Of a stretch of DNA of 64,000 bases, positions 51,016 through 60,269 are shown in pieces. Origin of the DNA: Siphonodentalium dalli (lineage: Eukaryota; Mollusca; Scaphopoda; Gadilida; Siphonodentaliidae); NCBI GenBank assembly GCA_032622095.1, contig CP136062.1, positions 223,524,578-223,588,577 of the forward strand. Reading direction: 5' to 3'. The notes below the pieces were generated by a model that saw only the letters and a list, made by a program, of their open reading frames with translations, had not been told where the DNA came from and made no database searches. Position 1 is the stretch's first letter. Each line of letters begins with the position of its first letter. The translations under genes and the position numbers were made by a program.

Positions 51016-51690
51016 CTGTATACACCTATCAGTAAGCCCGTGAATATTTTGACACATAAAGTTGGGACCGATCTCACCTTCGAGGACACCGACAAGCAAC
51101 ATTAGTTTGCATTCATAATGCTAATCTAATGTTAATTTTTATAAGATTCATGATGTACATTATTTTATTTAACCCTTTACCCAACAGAACGGTCCTGTGC
51201 CAATTATATATGCGAGTCGACCATAGGTCGCCTCGCATATATAAGAGAATGCATTGGCTTAACACATATTAAAAATGATAAAATTGTCAAAGAATGTGGA
51301 AAAATATTATAAAAAAGTGTTAAAAAATGTAAGAAAAAATTATTAAATTGTTAAAGAATGTAAGAAAAAATGGTAAAAAGTGTTAAAAAAGATTTTTTTT
51401 AGGCCAATGCATTCTCTTATATATGCGAGGCGACCTATGGTCGACACGCATATATAAGAGAATGCATTGGCACAGGGCATAACTGTAACCATCACAATGT
51501 GGTCAATGAACCGGTTCCAATGATATCCATATTTGTATGGTGTTATTGAGACAGACCGAAGATATTTTAGGCTGTTGAAGCTTTATATGGGCGTTTTTGG
51601 CCGGTTTGTTGGGTAAAGGGTTAATGAAAATAATTTTGTGTTTTATTATGTTAGATAGATATTTAAAATAAGACACAAAGATCATCTTAT
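51016..51690 (+). repeat. dispersed repeat Y, copy 1 (contains a family A insertion)
   Basis: 'actgtatacacctatcagtaagccc', 'gttgggaccgatctcaccttcgaggac', 'gtttgcattcataatgctaatctaatg', then (after the MITE) 'gtgttttattatgttagatag' and 'acacaaagatcatcttatata'. The inverted, uninterrupted counterpart is 61140-61390. It covers what should be the 3' UTR of the GPCR gene. Confidence 0.82.
51169..51624 (-). mobile_element. piggyBac-like MITE family A, copy 7 (empty site known)
   Basis: TTAACCCTTTACCCAACAG to 'gtttgttgggtaaagggTTAA'. The first hairpin lacks about 14 bp of one arm ('gccaattatatatgcg') and the linker is the longest in family A. The inverted copy of the host repeat at 61140-61390 has a single TTAA (61225-61228) at the insertion point. 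Confidence 0.97.
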
Positions 51691-51744
51691 ATATTGAAAT
51701 ACAGCAATTGGTGAATCACAATGGGACAGGTAGTATATAGAGGA

Positions 51745-51883
51745 TCTCACATGAGTTACTATTTTATACAGAATTTATCAACCGAGTTCACTAAATTCGA
51801 TTTGAGCCGAGGTTTACCGAGGCTCAAATAGAATTTAGAGGACGAGGTTGATAAATTACGTATAAAATAGGACGAGTGTGAGA
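51745..51883. mobile_element. family R palindromic MITE, copy 2
   Basis: 'tctcacatgagttactattttata' and 'aatttatcaaccgag' are mirrored by 'gacgaggttgataaatta' and 'tataaaataggacgagtgtgaga'; turn 'tttgagccgaggtttaccgaggctcaaa'. Confidence 0.85.
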
Positions 51884-52071
51884 TACCTTTTATCACATGA
51901 TCAAATAAACCCGAAGCAACGCGAAATATTCATCGAAAACAACAATCATAAACTACAGCGATCGCAAGTTATTTGAAGAACGCTGTGACGTCATCGCACG
52001 CGCTGATATTAAACGTGTCTATTACCGATAATTATGAAACTGCTTTTATGGCCAAATTATGTGATAAAAAT

Positions 52072-52280
52072 GTGTTTGCAACGAAAATTAGCTGGAGTAA
52101 TGCATGAATTTTTGTCAACTTCATTGAGAGTTAATCTGATATCAATGTATACTCGTCCTCTAAGTTCTAAAAATTGGGGTGGGCTTTGTCTTCGAGGACC
52201 ACCCCAGGATTTATTTTGGGAACAGAAAGATAGACTGGGCTTATCCTCAGGGATGGGCTGATAGGTGTATACAGTAACTG
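52072..52280 (+). repeat. dispersed repeat Y, copy 2
   Basis: 'attagctggagtaatgcatg', 'ggggtgggctttgtcttcgaggaccacccca' and 'atcctcagggatgggctgataggtgtatacagtaa'. Its reverse complement is at 59805-60015. The 75-codon frame here is not a gene. Confidence 0.8.
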
Positions 52281-52281
52281 C

Positions 52282-52518
52282 CTACTTGAGCCTCAAATTG
52301 TTCTGTTTTTAAGTTTCTGCAGCAAAATGAGAAAACAAAATTTCAGTCAGATTAAAAGGCTGATTTGTTGAAAAAAAAAAATGAAAGAGAGATTAGACTA
52401 CGAATCTATTTCCCCATGCCACACTGCTGAAACGCCGCAAAACTGTACCATGGTAAGAATAACAGTCAACCACGAAGATACATCGTACTGATAACAATGT
52501 GAAAATACATACAATTTA
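52282..52518 (+). pseudogene. partial copy of the GPCR 3' end (residues about 308-378 and 3' flank)
   Basis: Aligns to 50778-51020 over TM7, the cytoplasmic tail and the first bases after the stop ('gaaaatacat(a/c)caattta'). Defects: one A is lost in 'gcctcaaa(a)ttgttctg', giving a frameshift in TM7; the codon for Cys338 is TGA; the last Cys codon is TGA. Nothing from TM1-TM6 is present. The left boundary coincides with the end of repeat Y (tgtatacagtaactg). Confidence 0.9.
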
Positions 52519-52611
52519 ATGCCCACTTAATGTTTGAATGCCCAGATCACATTATATACCACATATGACCCATTAATCAGTCTGTTTTGATCAAATTGGA
52601 CAATCGCATAG

Positions 52612-52965
52612 CGGGCTACCATCACCAAATTCACCCTCTGGGGACCTCATTCTCCATGGCCTCATCTGCTATGGGAGACATAGCCTGAGACTGAAGTTCC
52701 AAATGATGAATATTGTGATGTACACCCATTGAGAACCTCGATTATGCAATATTCCAATTTGGGGATATAGAGAAACTAAAAAAGTAAAAGAAACTAAAAA
52801 ACTAGTTAATTTTGTAATAAAGATACTTTCCAGAGAAGATGAGGCCTAAGCAGAATGAGGTCCCCAGTGGGTGCATTTAGTGATGCCAACCCACTGTGAA
52901 GGGTAGATCACTAAATTAACCCTCTGGGGACCTCATTCTGCAAATTTCCAACACCATATTTTGAG
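52612..52965 (+). mobile_element. family H MITE
   Basis: 'catagcgggctaccatcaccaaattcaccctctgggg' at the left (outer tip missing); right hairpin 'gaatgaggtccccagtgggtgcatttagtg' to 'caacaccatattttgaggtc'. Confidence 0.77.
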
Positions 52966-52990
52966 GTCATGATCAATATAAGCCGATAAA

Positions 52991-53120
52991 TACAGTAATA
53001 CCCTAAATAATCGACTCCTTAACCATAGCAGAATTATGGGTAATATTTCCGACTAAATCCTGAAAAATTACCCATAATTCTGCTGTGGTTAAGGAGTCGA
53101 TTAATTAGGGCATTACTGTA
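52991..53120. mobile_element. family F MITE, internally deleted
   Basis: TACAGTAATACCCTAAATAA to 'gggcattactgTA'; the central 'ggcaacaagcc' parts are gone ('gggtaatatttccgactaaatcc'). Confidence 0.88.
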
Positions 53121-53231
53121 GATGATGCTCTTTATTTTGAAGGTATAAAGAAATTACTCAAAGTGAAAACCTTTATCTTCACACTCTGCAGAAAACAGAA
53201 ATTATTCCTTTCCCTCTAATATGACCTCAAG

Positions 53232-53480
53232 CTGAGTTTAGTGTGTCTGACATTTGCAAAATGAGGTCCCCAGAGGGTCAATATAAGTGAATCTATCCTG
53301 CACAGCAGACTAGCATCACCAAATTCACCCTCTGGATACCTCATTCTGCTTAGGTCTCAACTGCTATGGGATACATTGGATCAGTTTAAATATCTTAGAT
53401 GAAGTTATGCTTCACCCATTAGTCACCTCGATTATGGATTTTATCTTCTGCAAATTAGGGGATATAAAAACTGAACAGAG
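53232..53480 (+). mobile_element. family H MITE, left half
   Basis: 'aagctgagtttagtgtgtctgacatttgcaaaatgaggtccccagagggtcaatataagtg', centre up to 'ggggatataaaaactgaacagag'. Confidence 0.78.
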
Positions 53481-53499
53481 GGTTGAGACTATAGATAAA

Positions 53500-54625
53500 T
53501 CTGAACATTTACTATGGGATAACTACTATTCAATGATGCTTCATTATAGAAAGGGTTAAACTTATTATCTGAACCAGGCCTCAGCCTAGGGGTCCAGAAC
53601 AGGGAGACTTGAAGTCTCCCTCCAGGAAATTTAGGGAGACTACAGGAAATTTAGGGAGACTTCAGGGAGAAGTGGGGAGACTACCAAAAATTGACAATTT
53701 TCAAATATCGTTTTATTTTATAACATCTGACAATTATCAAGTTACAGTAGTGGTTAATTTTTTAACTAAATGAAAGTAGTATTATTTCCTAGACTGCAGC
53801 TTGGAAGATACGTTTGTACAGTCTGAATCATGATGCATGTAACTTTGTAAGTTTAATTTGGTCACGGCTGTAATGTGGGTGTCCGCTAAAATAAACAATA
53901 AGGACTAACTAACAAAGGAGTTGCAAAAGCTTTTATTAATTAATGGCCTCTTTAATTAATGCCAACATCACTGGTATAATCCGATTAAAGCAATAAACTT
54001 GACATTTATTTACGGAAGTGGTCTCTTCAAAAAGTCCGACGCGGTCTCTTCAAAAAGTCCGACGCGTTACCGAAACGAACTTCCGAAGCGCCTGGTACAT
54101 ACTCTGATAATGTCGTAATTGTTTTATATCTGAAAAGCGGGACGGCGGTCTTTTAAGTTAATTAAAACATTTATTTGTGACACTCACGATGGTAGGTAAC
54201 AACACAGATGCGAACATCTCATCGTGTTTTCAGCATGTCAAAACATTCGTGATTAACATTCATTACCGCAAAGGGAACAAAGCTTTGTCAAACTTAGGCG
54301 ACTGAATAACAACACAAAACAATAGGTCATATTTTATTTTTTATTTTAAACACTTGGGTCTTTGTCTCTGCATAGTCTGTTTCTTTTTGGGATGGCCGCC
54401 ACAATTCATCTATATACGGACATGTCCAGAAAAAAAACTAGAAAAAAAATTTAGAAAAAAAAAAAAATTCCCCCTAAAATTGAAGGCGACTTCGATTTCG
54501 CCTTAGAGCGACGATAGGGCGAAGTCAGCGACAGTAAGGCGACAATCTCGCCCGAGTCGCCTTGTGAGCTGAGGCCTGATCTGAACATCTCCCATGGGAA
54601 CTACTCATCAATGATGATTTAGTAT
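53500..54625. mobile_element. family G MITE split by a 1-kb hAT-like element
   Basis: 'ttcattatagaaagggttaaacttatt' precedes, and 'atctcccatgggaactactcatcaatgatgatttagtatagcgaggg' follows, the insertion at 53575. Joined across one copy of ATCTGAAC this reads as an ordinary G interior. Confidence 0.78.
53575..54578. mobile_element. hAT-like non-autonomous element, 1004 bp, exact 8-bp target duplication
   Basis: CAGGCCTCAGCCTAGGGG at the left and 'gtgagctgaggcctg' at the right. ATCTGAAC directly flanks both ends (53567-53574, 54579-54586). 'gggagactt' subterminal words near the left and 'gtcgcctt/gcgacttcg' words near the right. The inner 'ggtctcttcaaaaagtccgacgc' is duplicated in tandem (about 54020-54066). 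No long open frame. Confidence 0.94.
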
Positions 54626-54868
54626 AGCGAGGGTTGTTTGAACATATTTTATTTGACCCTCATTACATAATACATTTAACAAATTAGAATCTGAAATAAG
54701 ATATGAGTTAATCAAAAGGGATGGGAGCACAAGTTATAGCGAGGGTTAACTATCAGATGTGCTGAACACCTGTATCCTGAGTCTCAACGTGTTCATGTTC
54801 AGTTCATGTTCAGTTCATGTTCATTTCATGTGTGAGAAGACAGATGTCACCGATCATGTTAGTTTCCA

Positions 54869-55000
54869 GTCTGACACCATGTATCTTTCAGTCTGACACC
54901 ATGTATCTTTCAGTCTGACACCATGTATCTTTCAGTCTGACACCATGTATCTTTCAGTCTGACACCATGTATCTTTCAGTCTGACACCATGTATCTTTCA
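54869..55000 (+). repeat. 22-bp tandem array
   Basis: Six copies of gtctgacaccatgtatcttt + ca starting at 54869; preceded by a short 'gttcatgttcagttcatg' run (54788-54830). Confidence 0.95.
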
Positions 55001-55014
55001 GTGTAAACATTTAC

Positions 55015-55250
55015 TCTTTGTCTGCTATGTAGATTTCAGAATTGTGATCAAATAAACCCTTACACTTTGAAAGAATTTGAGATAATTTTCTGCCTTTATA
55101 TTTTTTTTATCATGTGAAAATCTCAATGAGAAGTGGAAAAAATGGAGTTTTACAATTTTTTCCCCTGTTTAGTCCGATCACTACTAAAAGAATTAACTAG
55201 ACAATTAAATCCATCAAAATCAATTAGGCTTCAAATAGTGTGTCCGTTAG
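55015..55250 (+). repeat. repeat with unfilled site for element Z
   Basis: 'atcaaataaacccttacactttgaaagaatttgagataattttctgcc' to 'caaatagtgtgtccgttag' aligns with 55700-55748 joined to 56423-56600, without the 674-bp insertion. Confidence 0.82.
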
Positions 55251-55252
55251 AA

Positions 55253-55315
55253 TGAGAATGCATTGGCACAGGGTTTTCACAAAATTTCAGGAAGCTCCAG
55301 TCATGGAAGGGTTAA
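55253..55315 (+). mobile_element. family D MITE, right end fragment
   Basis: 'gagaatgcattggcacagggttttcacaaaatttcaggaagctccagtcatggaagggTTAA'. Confidence 0.82.
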
Positions 55316-55463
55316 AGACCCAATCAACATTCAATTCTTGTCTGAGACATCAATATACATGCATAGGACTTTATCACCAAAATTAAAGTTGGTCAATGCC
55401 GTACAAAAAATACGGAGATGCACCCAAAATAATCCTGAGAAATGATGAGAATAATTTTTTTTA

Positions 55464-55542
55464 CATATTTCCGACTAAATCCTGAAAAGTTACCCATAAT
55501 TCTGCTGTGGTTAAGGAGTGGATTAATTAGAGCATTACTGTA
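55464..55542 (-). mobile_element. family F MITE, right end fragment
   Basis: 'catatttccgactaaatcctgaaaagttaccc' to 'gagcattactgTA'. Confidence 0.85.
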
Positions 55543-55748
55543 TATACGCGAGGTAGACAGGACAGCTTCATGCTGGGAATAAAAATATTAAGAGTCATGA
55601 ATAATCCGGTGCCCAATCACTTCTGAAGTATTATCTATGAGACACCATGGAAATCAGCGATGCAACCCTTGAAATAAAGTGTCTGTCAATTCAAGGCTTC
55701 CCGTCTGCTATGTATATTTCACAATGACAAAATAAACCCTTACACATC

Positions 55749-56422
55749 TAGTGATGAGCAGTTTTGATATTTCATTTAGGTTTTGGTTTGGTTTTCGTCA
55801 AAAAAACAGGTTTTGGTTTTTGGTTTTACTCAATACAATGATACAACAACAACAAATAATCTTGATGCCTAAATATAGGCTTCTGACAATAAATGAGAAC
55901 AAATTATGCTATTATGCTATGATGATGGTCTGCTAAGAAATTTAAAATCAGAGTTATGCACTTTGAAATTCAAAGAAATTTCAGGCACTTTTTAGCAGGT
56001 AAGATCATTGTTCATCAAATGAACATCAGCTCAACTCAAGACATCTGTGTGGTATATATCTAGACATCTGTGTGGTATATATCTAGACATCTGTGTGGTA
56101 TATATCAAGACATCTGTGTGGTATATATCAAGACATCTGTGTGGTATATATCAAGACATCTGTGTGGTATATATCTATTGCATAGCTAGAGTCAATGGGA
56201 ATGAATGGCAAATGTTTTGAAGTAATATTTCAAGCAATTTTTCAGTCATTTCCCTAAGATATATGCCATTGTTGCCCACACTCACAAAGCATCATTGACA
56301 TTGAACCCTCATGTTTGGGAAGAGAATAGTCAGCGACCAGAGGTGTCTGTTAATTATATAACATATTGGTTTTGGTTTGGTTTTTGAAACAAAACCATAA
56401 AACGCAAAACCATACATCACTA
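55749..56422. mobile_element. element Z (hAT-like), 674 bp
   Basis: TAGTGATGAGCAGTTTTGAT at the left; the right end reads inward TAGTGATGTATGGTTTTGCG. Both are followed by 'ttttggtttgg(t)ttt' runs. Ends of the TAGTGATG type are known in some hAT elements. It holds a 23-bp tandem array but no transposase. The interrupted host sequence is given by 55015-55250. Confidence 0.82.
56041..56180 (+). repeat. 23-bp tandem array inside element Z
   Basis: Six copies of acatctgtgtggtatatatc + tag or aag, starting at 56041. Confidence 0.94.
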
Positions 56423-56566
56423 ACTCACACTTTGAAAGAAGATGAGATAATGTTCTGCTTTTATATTTTTTTACCATGTGAAAATCTCAATGGAAACCTG
56501 GAATTTTACAAATTTTTCCCAGTTTAGTCCGATTGGCACCAAAAGTGTTAACTGGACAAATAAATC

Positions 56567-56915
56567 CATCAATATCAAGGCTGCAAATAGTGTGTCTGTC
56601 AATTGCAGAATGAGGTCCCCAGAGGGTAAATGTAGTGACGCTGTCCCACATGGTGGGCTAGCATCACCAATTTCACCCTGTGAGGACCTCATTCTAGATT
56701 CCTAGAATCAGATTGAAGTTCCCCAGTTGAAGTGGGTGATGTTCACCCATTAGTCAGCTCGATTATACATATTATCTTCTGAAAATTAGAGGAAGCAGAA
56801 TGAGGTCCTCAGAGGGTGAATTTGGTGAGGCTAGCCTGTTGTGCGAGATAGCATCACTAAAATCACCCTCTGGGGACCTCATTCTGCAAATGTCAGACAC
56901 ATTAAGTTCAGACTT
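56567..56915 (+). mobile_element. family H MITE
   Basis: 'aaatagtgtgtctgtcaattgcagaatgaggtccccagagggtaaatg' to 'gtcagacacattaagttcagactt'; most of the centre after 'atattatcttctgaaaattagagg' is deleted. Confidence 0.8.
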
Positions 56916-57064
56916 CTAATGTCATAATAATTATAACCCCCATATATGGGTCTGCTTCAAAGGAATAATTTAGCATATCAACTTATGTACAGCCACTGGA
57001 TGACTCAGTTATTTAGTGGGGAAGAGAGTCTGCGTCGTGAAACAATATTATCTCAATACATGGT

Positions 57065-57464
57065 TTAACCCTTTACCCAACAGAAGGGCCCTGTGCCAAT
57101 GCATTCTCTTATATATGCGAGTCGACCATAGGTCGCCTCGCATATATAAGAGAATGCATTGGCTTAACACATTAAAAATTATAAAATTGTTAAAGAATGT
57201 AAGAAAAAATGGTAAAAAGTGTTAAAAAAAGATTTTTTTTAGGCCAATGCATTCTCTTATATATGCGAGGCGACCTATGGTCGACTCGCATATATAAGAG
57301 AATGCATTGGCACAGGGCATAACTGTAACTATCACAATGTGATCAAGGAGCCGGTTCCAATGATATCCATATTTGTATGGTTCTATTGAGACAGACCGAA
57401 GATATTTTAGGCTGTTGAAGCTTTATTTGGCCGGTTTTGGCCGGTTTGTTGGGTAAAGGGTTAA
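57065..57464 (-). mobile_element. piggyBac-like MITE family A, copy 8
   Basis: TTAACCCTTTACCCAACAG to 'gtttgttgggtaaagggTTAA'. Two intact 67-bp hairpins, 'cttaacacattaaaaattataaaattg' linker, right arm with double 'ggccggttttggccgg'. Confidence 0.96.
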
Positions 57465-57754
57465 GATACAAATATTTATGTTACAATTAGCTTTTTCCCC
57501 CTCAAATACATGCAAAAACGACTAGCTGGTGTCCGATTCCGTATCCTCAATGACAGCAAGCCGTGTCCTGGATGGCAACAGTGATTGCAAATGTGTTGTG
57601 GAGAAACTTGATTTGTTGATTGATACGGGCAATTGGCATAAATTTCTCTTTACGGCCTCCGACATGTAATTGTCATTTTGTCATTTCAAATTGATAAATT
57701 TGCATCGGTAATGATGAAAAAACTTTACTTTGCATTCTACAAAAATACCTAAGT

Positions 57755-58507
57755 AATCAAGCCTGAATGAGGTCCCCAGAGGGTGAATTTAGTGACACTA
57801 TCCCGCACATGGGCTAGCATCACCAAATTCACCCTCTGGGAACCTCATTCTTCTCAGGCCTCATCTTCTATGAGATACCTAGGATCAGATTAAAGTTCCC
57901 CAGTTGAAGTTGGTGATGTTCACACATTAGTCACCACGTTTATGCATTTTATCTTCTGCAAATTAGGGGATATAGAAACTGAAGAGAAGGGAAAAAGTAA
58001 CTAAAAACAATGTTAATTTGCGACTATAGGTACTTCCCAGAAGATAAGGCCTAAGCAGAATGAGGTCCCCAGAGGGTGAATTTGGTGATGCTAGGCCACT
58101 GTGCATGATAGCATCACTAAATTCACCCTCTGGCAGTCCTTCCCAGGAGACGGGAGTGATTACTCCCGCACCTGTACGCACTCGTAATTTTCAATTCACA
58201 GGTGCTTAAATTCGCACCCGTCCCTCTTCGCAAAATACTAATGGAGACTGTAATTGTTGGTTCAATATTGAACTATTTTAAGGTTTATGTAGATCCTATA
58301 CCATCTCAGTTCAACTATGGCATATTAAAGTGTAACTAGACATAGGTGTATTCTACAATGACTTTTTGGTTGAGCAAGAACCCAACTTACAATTATAGTA
58401 TGGGTGCCATATTAGACCCATCTTCTGCATTACGGGAGCAAATAAATGCTCTCGCTGTGTTTTCCTCATGGGAAGGACTGCTCTGGGGACATCATTTTGC
58501 AAATGCT
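57755..58507 (+). mobile_element. family H MITE interrupted by element V
   Basis: Left 'aagcctgaatgaggtccccagagggtgaatttagtgacac' (the outer tip has a deletion), standard centre, right hairpin to 'attcaccctctgg'. After the insertion it resumes at 'ctctggggacatcattttgcaaatg'. Confidence 0.82.
58134..58480. mobile_element. element V, 347 bp, with 6-bp target duplication
   Basis: CAGTCCTTCCCAGGAGACGG at the left and 'cctcatgggaaggactg' at the right. CTCTGG is repeated on both sides (58128-58133, 58481-58486). CAG..CTG ends are hAT-like, but a 6-bp duplication is not the usual 8. Confidence 0.82.
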
Positions 58508-58801
58508 TCGCAATCGGGCATGTACATGAATTGTTAGATAAATTGGTTATCACTACCCTGTATCTCAACTCAATTCAGTTATCATAGATTTAGACAACCT
58601 GAAACTGTTGACGTTCATGCATATTCATGAGAATCATATCACTATATAAGAAATGTTATGTTTGCCTGCTATATGTAAGGATTATAGAATATTGTATGAA
58701 CTGCAGTTTATTCCTGTATAAATATGACTTAAAACAGCCTTCGTTCAGTCTTTTTTCCATCCATATCCATGCAGGCCTGAGCAATTCTTTTGCTCAGATG
58801 A

Positions 58802-59454
58802 TGGGGAGGGCCAGCCATTATAGCAACAACAGTTCTCAGATGATGGTGAGGGCAGATGATGGGGAGGGCAGATGATGGGGAGAGCAGATGATGGGGAGAG
58901 CAGATGATGGGGAGGGTAGATGATGGGGAGGGCAGATGATGGGGAGGGCAGATGATGGGGAGAGCAGATGATGGGGAGGGCAGATGATGGTGAGGGCAGA
59001 TGATGGGGAGAGCAGATGATGGGGAGAGCAGATGATGGGGAGAGCAGATGATGGGGAGGGTAGATGATGGGGAGGGCAGATGATGGGGAGAGCAGATGAT
59101 GGGGAGGGCAGATGATGGGGAGGGTAGATGATGGGGAGAGCAGATGATGGGGAGGGCAGATGATGGGAAGAGCAGATGATGGGGAGAGCAGATGATGGGG
59201 AGGGCAGATGATGGGGAGGATAGATGATGGGGAGGGTAGATGATGGGGAGGGCAGATGATGGGGATGGCAGATGATGGGGAGGGCATATGATGGGGAAGG
59301 CAAATGATGGGGAGGGCAGATTATGGGGAGGGCAGATGATGGGGAGGGCAGATGATGAGGGCAGATGATGGGGAGGGCAGATGATGGGGAGGGCATATGA
59401 TGGGGAGGGCATATGATGGGGAGGGCCAGCCATGATAGCAACAAAAGTTCTCAG
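58802..59454 (+). repeat. 16-bp G-rich polypurine minisatellite, about 36 units
   Basis: gatgatggggagggca and near variants (agagca, agggta, atatgatgggg) from about 58855 to 59420. The array is bracketed by direct copies of 'ggggagggccagccat(t/g)atagcaacaa(c/a)agttctcag' at 58802 and 59419. All three frames of the minus strand stay open because the 16-mer has no stops, giving spurious Pro/Ser/His-rich proteins up to 256 residues. Confidence 0.96.
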
Positions 59455-59804
59455 GCTTATGAAACCCTGAAACGCACACCATGTTGGAATTCCCATCACC
59501 CGCCAACAGGATAATAGAAAATTCTAGGCTTTTATATTTCTCTGAAGTCTGAAGTACTTTAGATAGAAGGACCACAGAGTGCATTATATGTCGTGGAGAA
59601 CAAAATAAAAACGTTTATTAAGACTGGAATTTGCTCGAATTTGAGTGCATAATATGTTGCCCATCACAGTGCATCTAGTACCCAGTTCTCAGTGCGAGTG
59701 GCGCATATAAAATAATCTGTGGATTATCAGGATTAACAACAGAAACTTATAGAGACTTCTTCATATGAGGTTGTTAATCCAGATAATCCAGATATATGTT
59801 TTGG
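59455..59804. other. unassigned spacer
   Basis: No gene. An imperfect inverted pair 'ctgtggattatcaggattaacaac'/'gttgttaatccagataatcca' lies at 59717-59790. Confidence 0.45.
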
Positions 59805-60015
59805 GTTGCATTACTGTATACACCCATCAGTAAACCCATCCCTGAGGATGAAGCAAGTCTGTTTTTGTTCCCAAACAAATCATGAGGTGGTCCTCGTAGA
59901 GAAGCCCATCCCTATTTTTAGAGGGCGATAAAACATTGATGTCAGGTTAACTTTGAATGAAGATGAAGATGACAAAATAAATGCATACAAATAGCATTAC
60001 TCCAGCTAGTTTTCA
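59805..60015 (-). repeat. dispersed repeat Y, copy 3 (inverse of 52072-52280)
   Basis: 'tactgtatacacccatcagtaaacccatccctgagg', 'gaggtggtcctcgtagagaagcccatccc' and 'gcattactccagctag'. Confidence 0.8.
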
Positions 60016-60019
60016 TTCC

Positions 60020-60248
60020 AAACTCATTAACACTACCTTCTAAACTCATTAACACTACCTTCTAAACTCATTAACACTACCTTCCCCCATAGAGTTTAAC
60101 ACTACCTTCCCCCATAGAGTTTAACACTACCTTCCCCCATAGAGTTTAACACTACCTTCCCCCATAGAGTTTAACACTACCTTCCCCCATAGAGTTTAAC
60201 ACTACCTTCCCCCATAGAGTTTAACACTACCTTCCCACATAGAGTTTC
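60020..60248 (+). repeat. 25-bp tandem array with a second, 22-23-bp variant
   Basis: Three 'aaactcattaacactaccttct' units followed by about seven 'ttcccccatagagtttaacactacc' units; the last has 'cccacat'. Confidence 0.94.
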
Positions 60249-60269
60249 ACAAAATTCCATGTCTACTAT

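Noticed and set aside
52034-52261. 75-codon frame upstream of the GPCR pseudogene
   Set aside because: Falls wholly in dispersed repeat Y, whose inverted copy at 59805-60015 does not keep the frame.
58729-59499. 256-residue Pro/Ser/His-rich minus-strand protein
   Set aside because: 16-bp minisatellite with no stops in any frame; three overlapping frames give similar 'proteins'.
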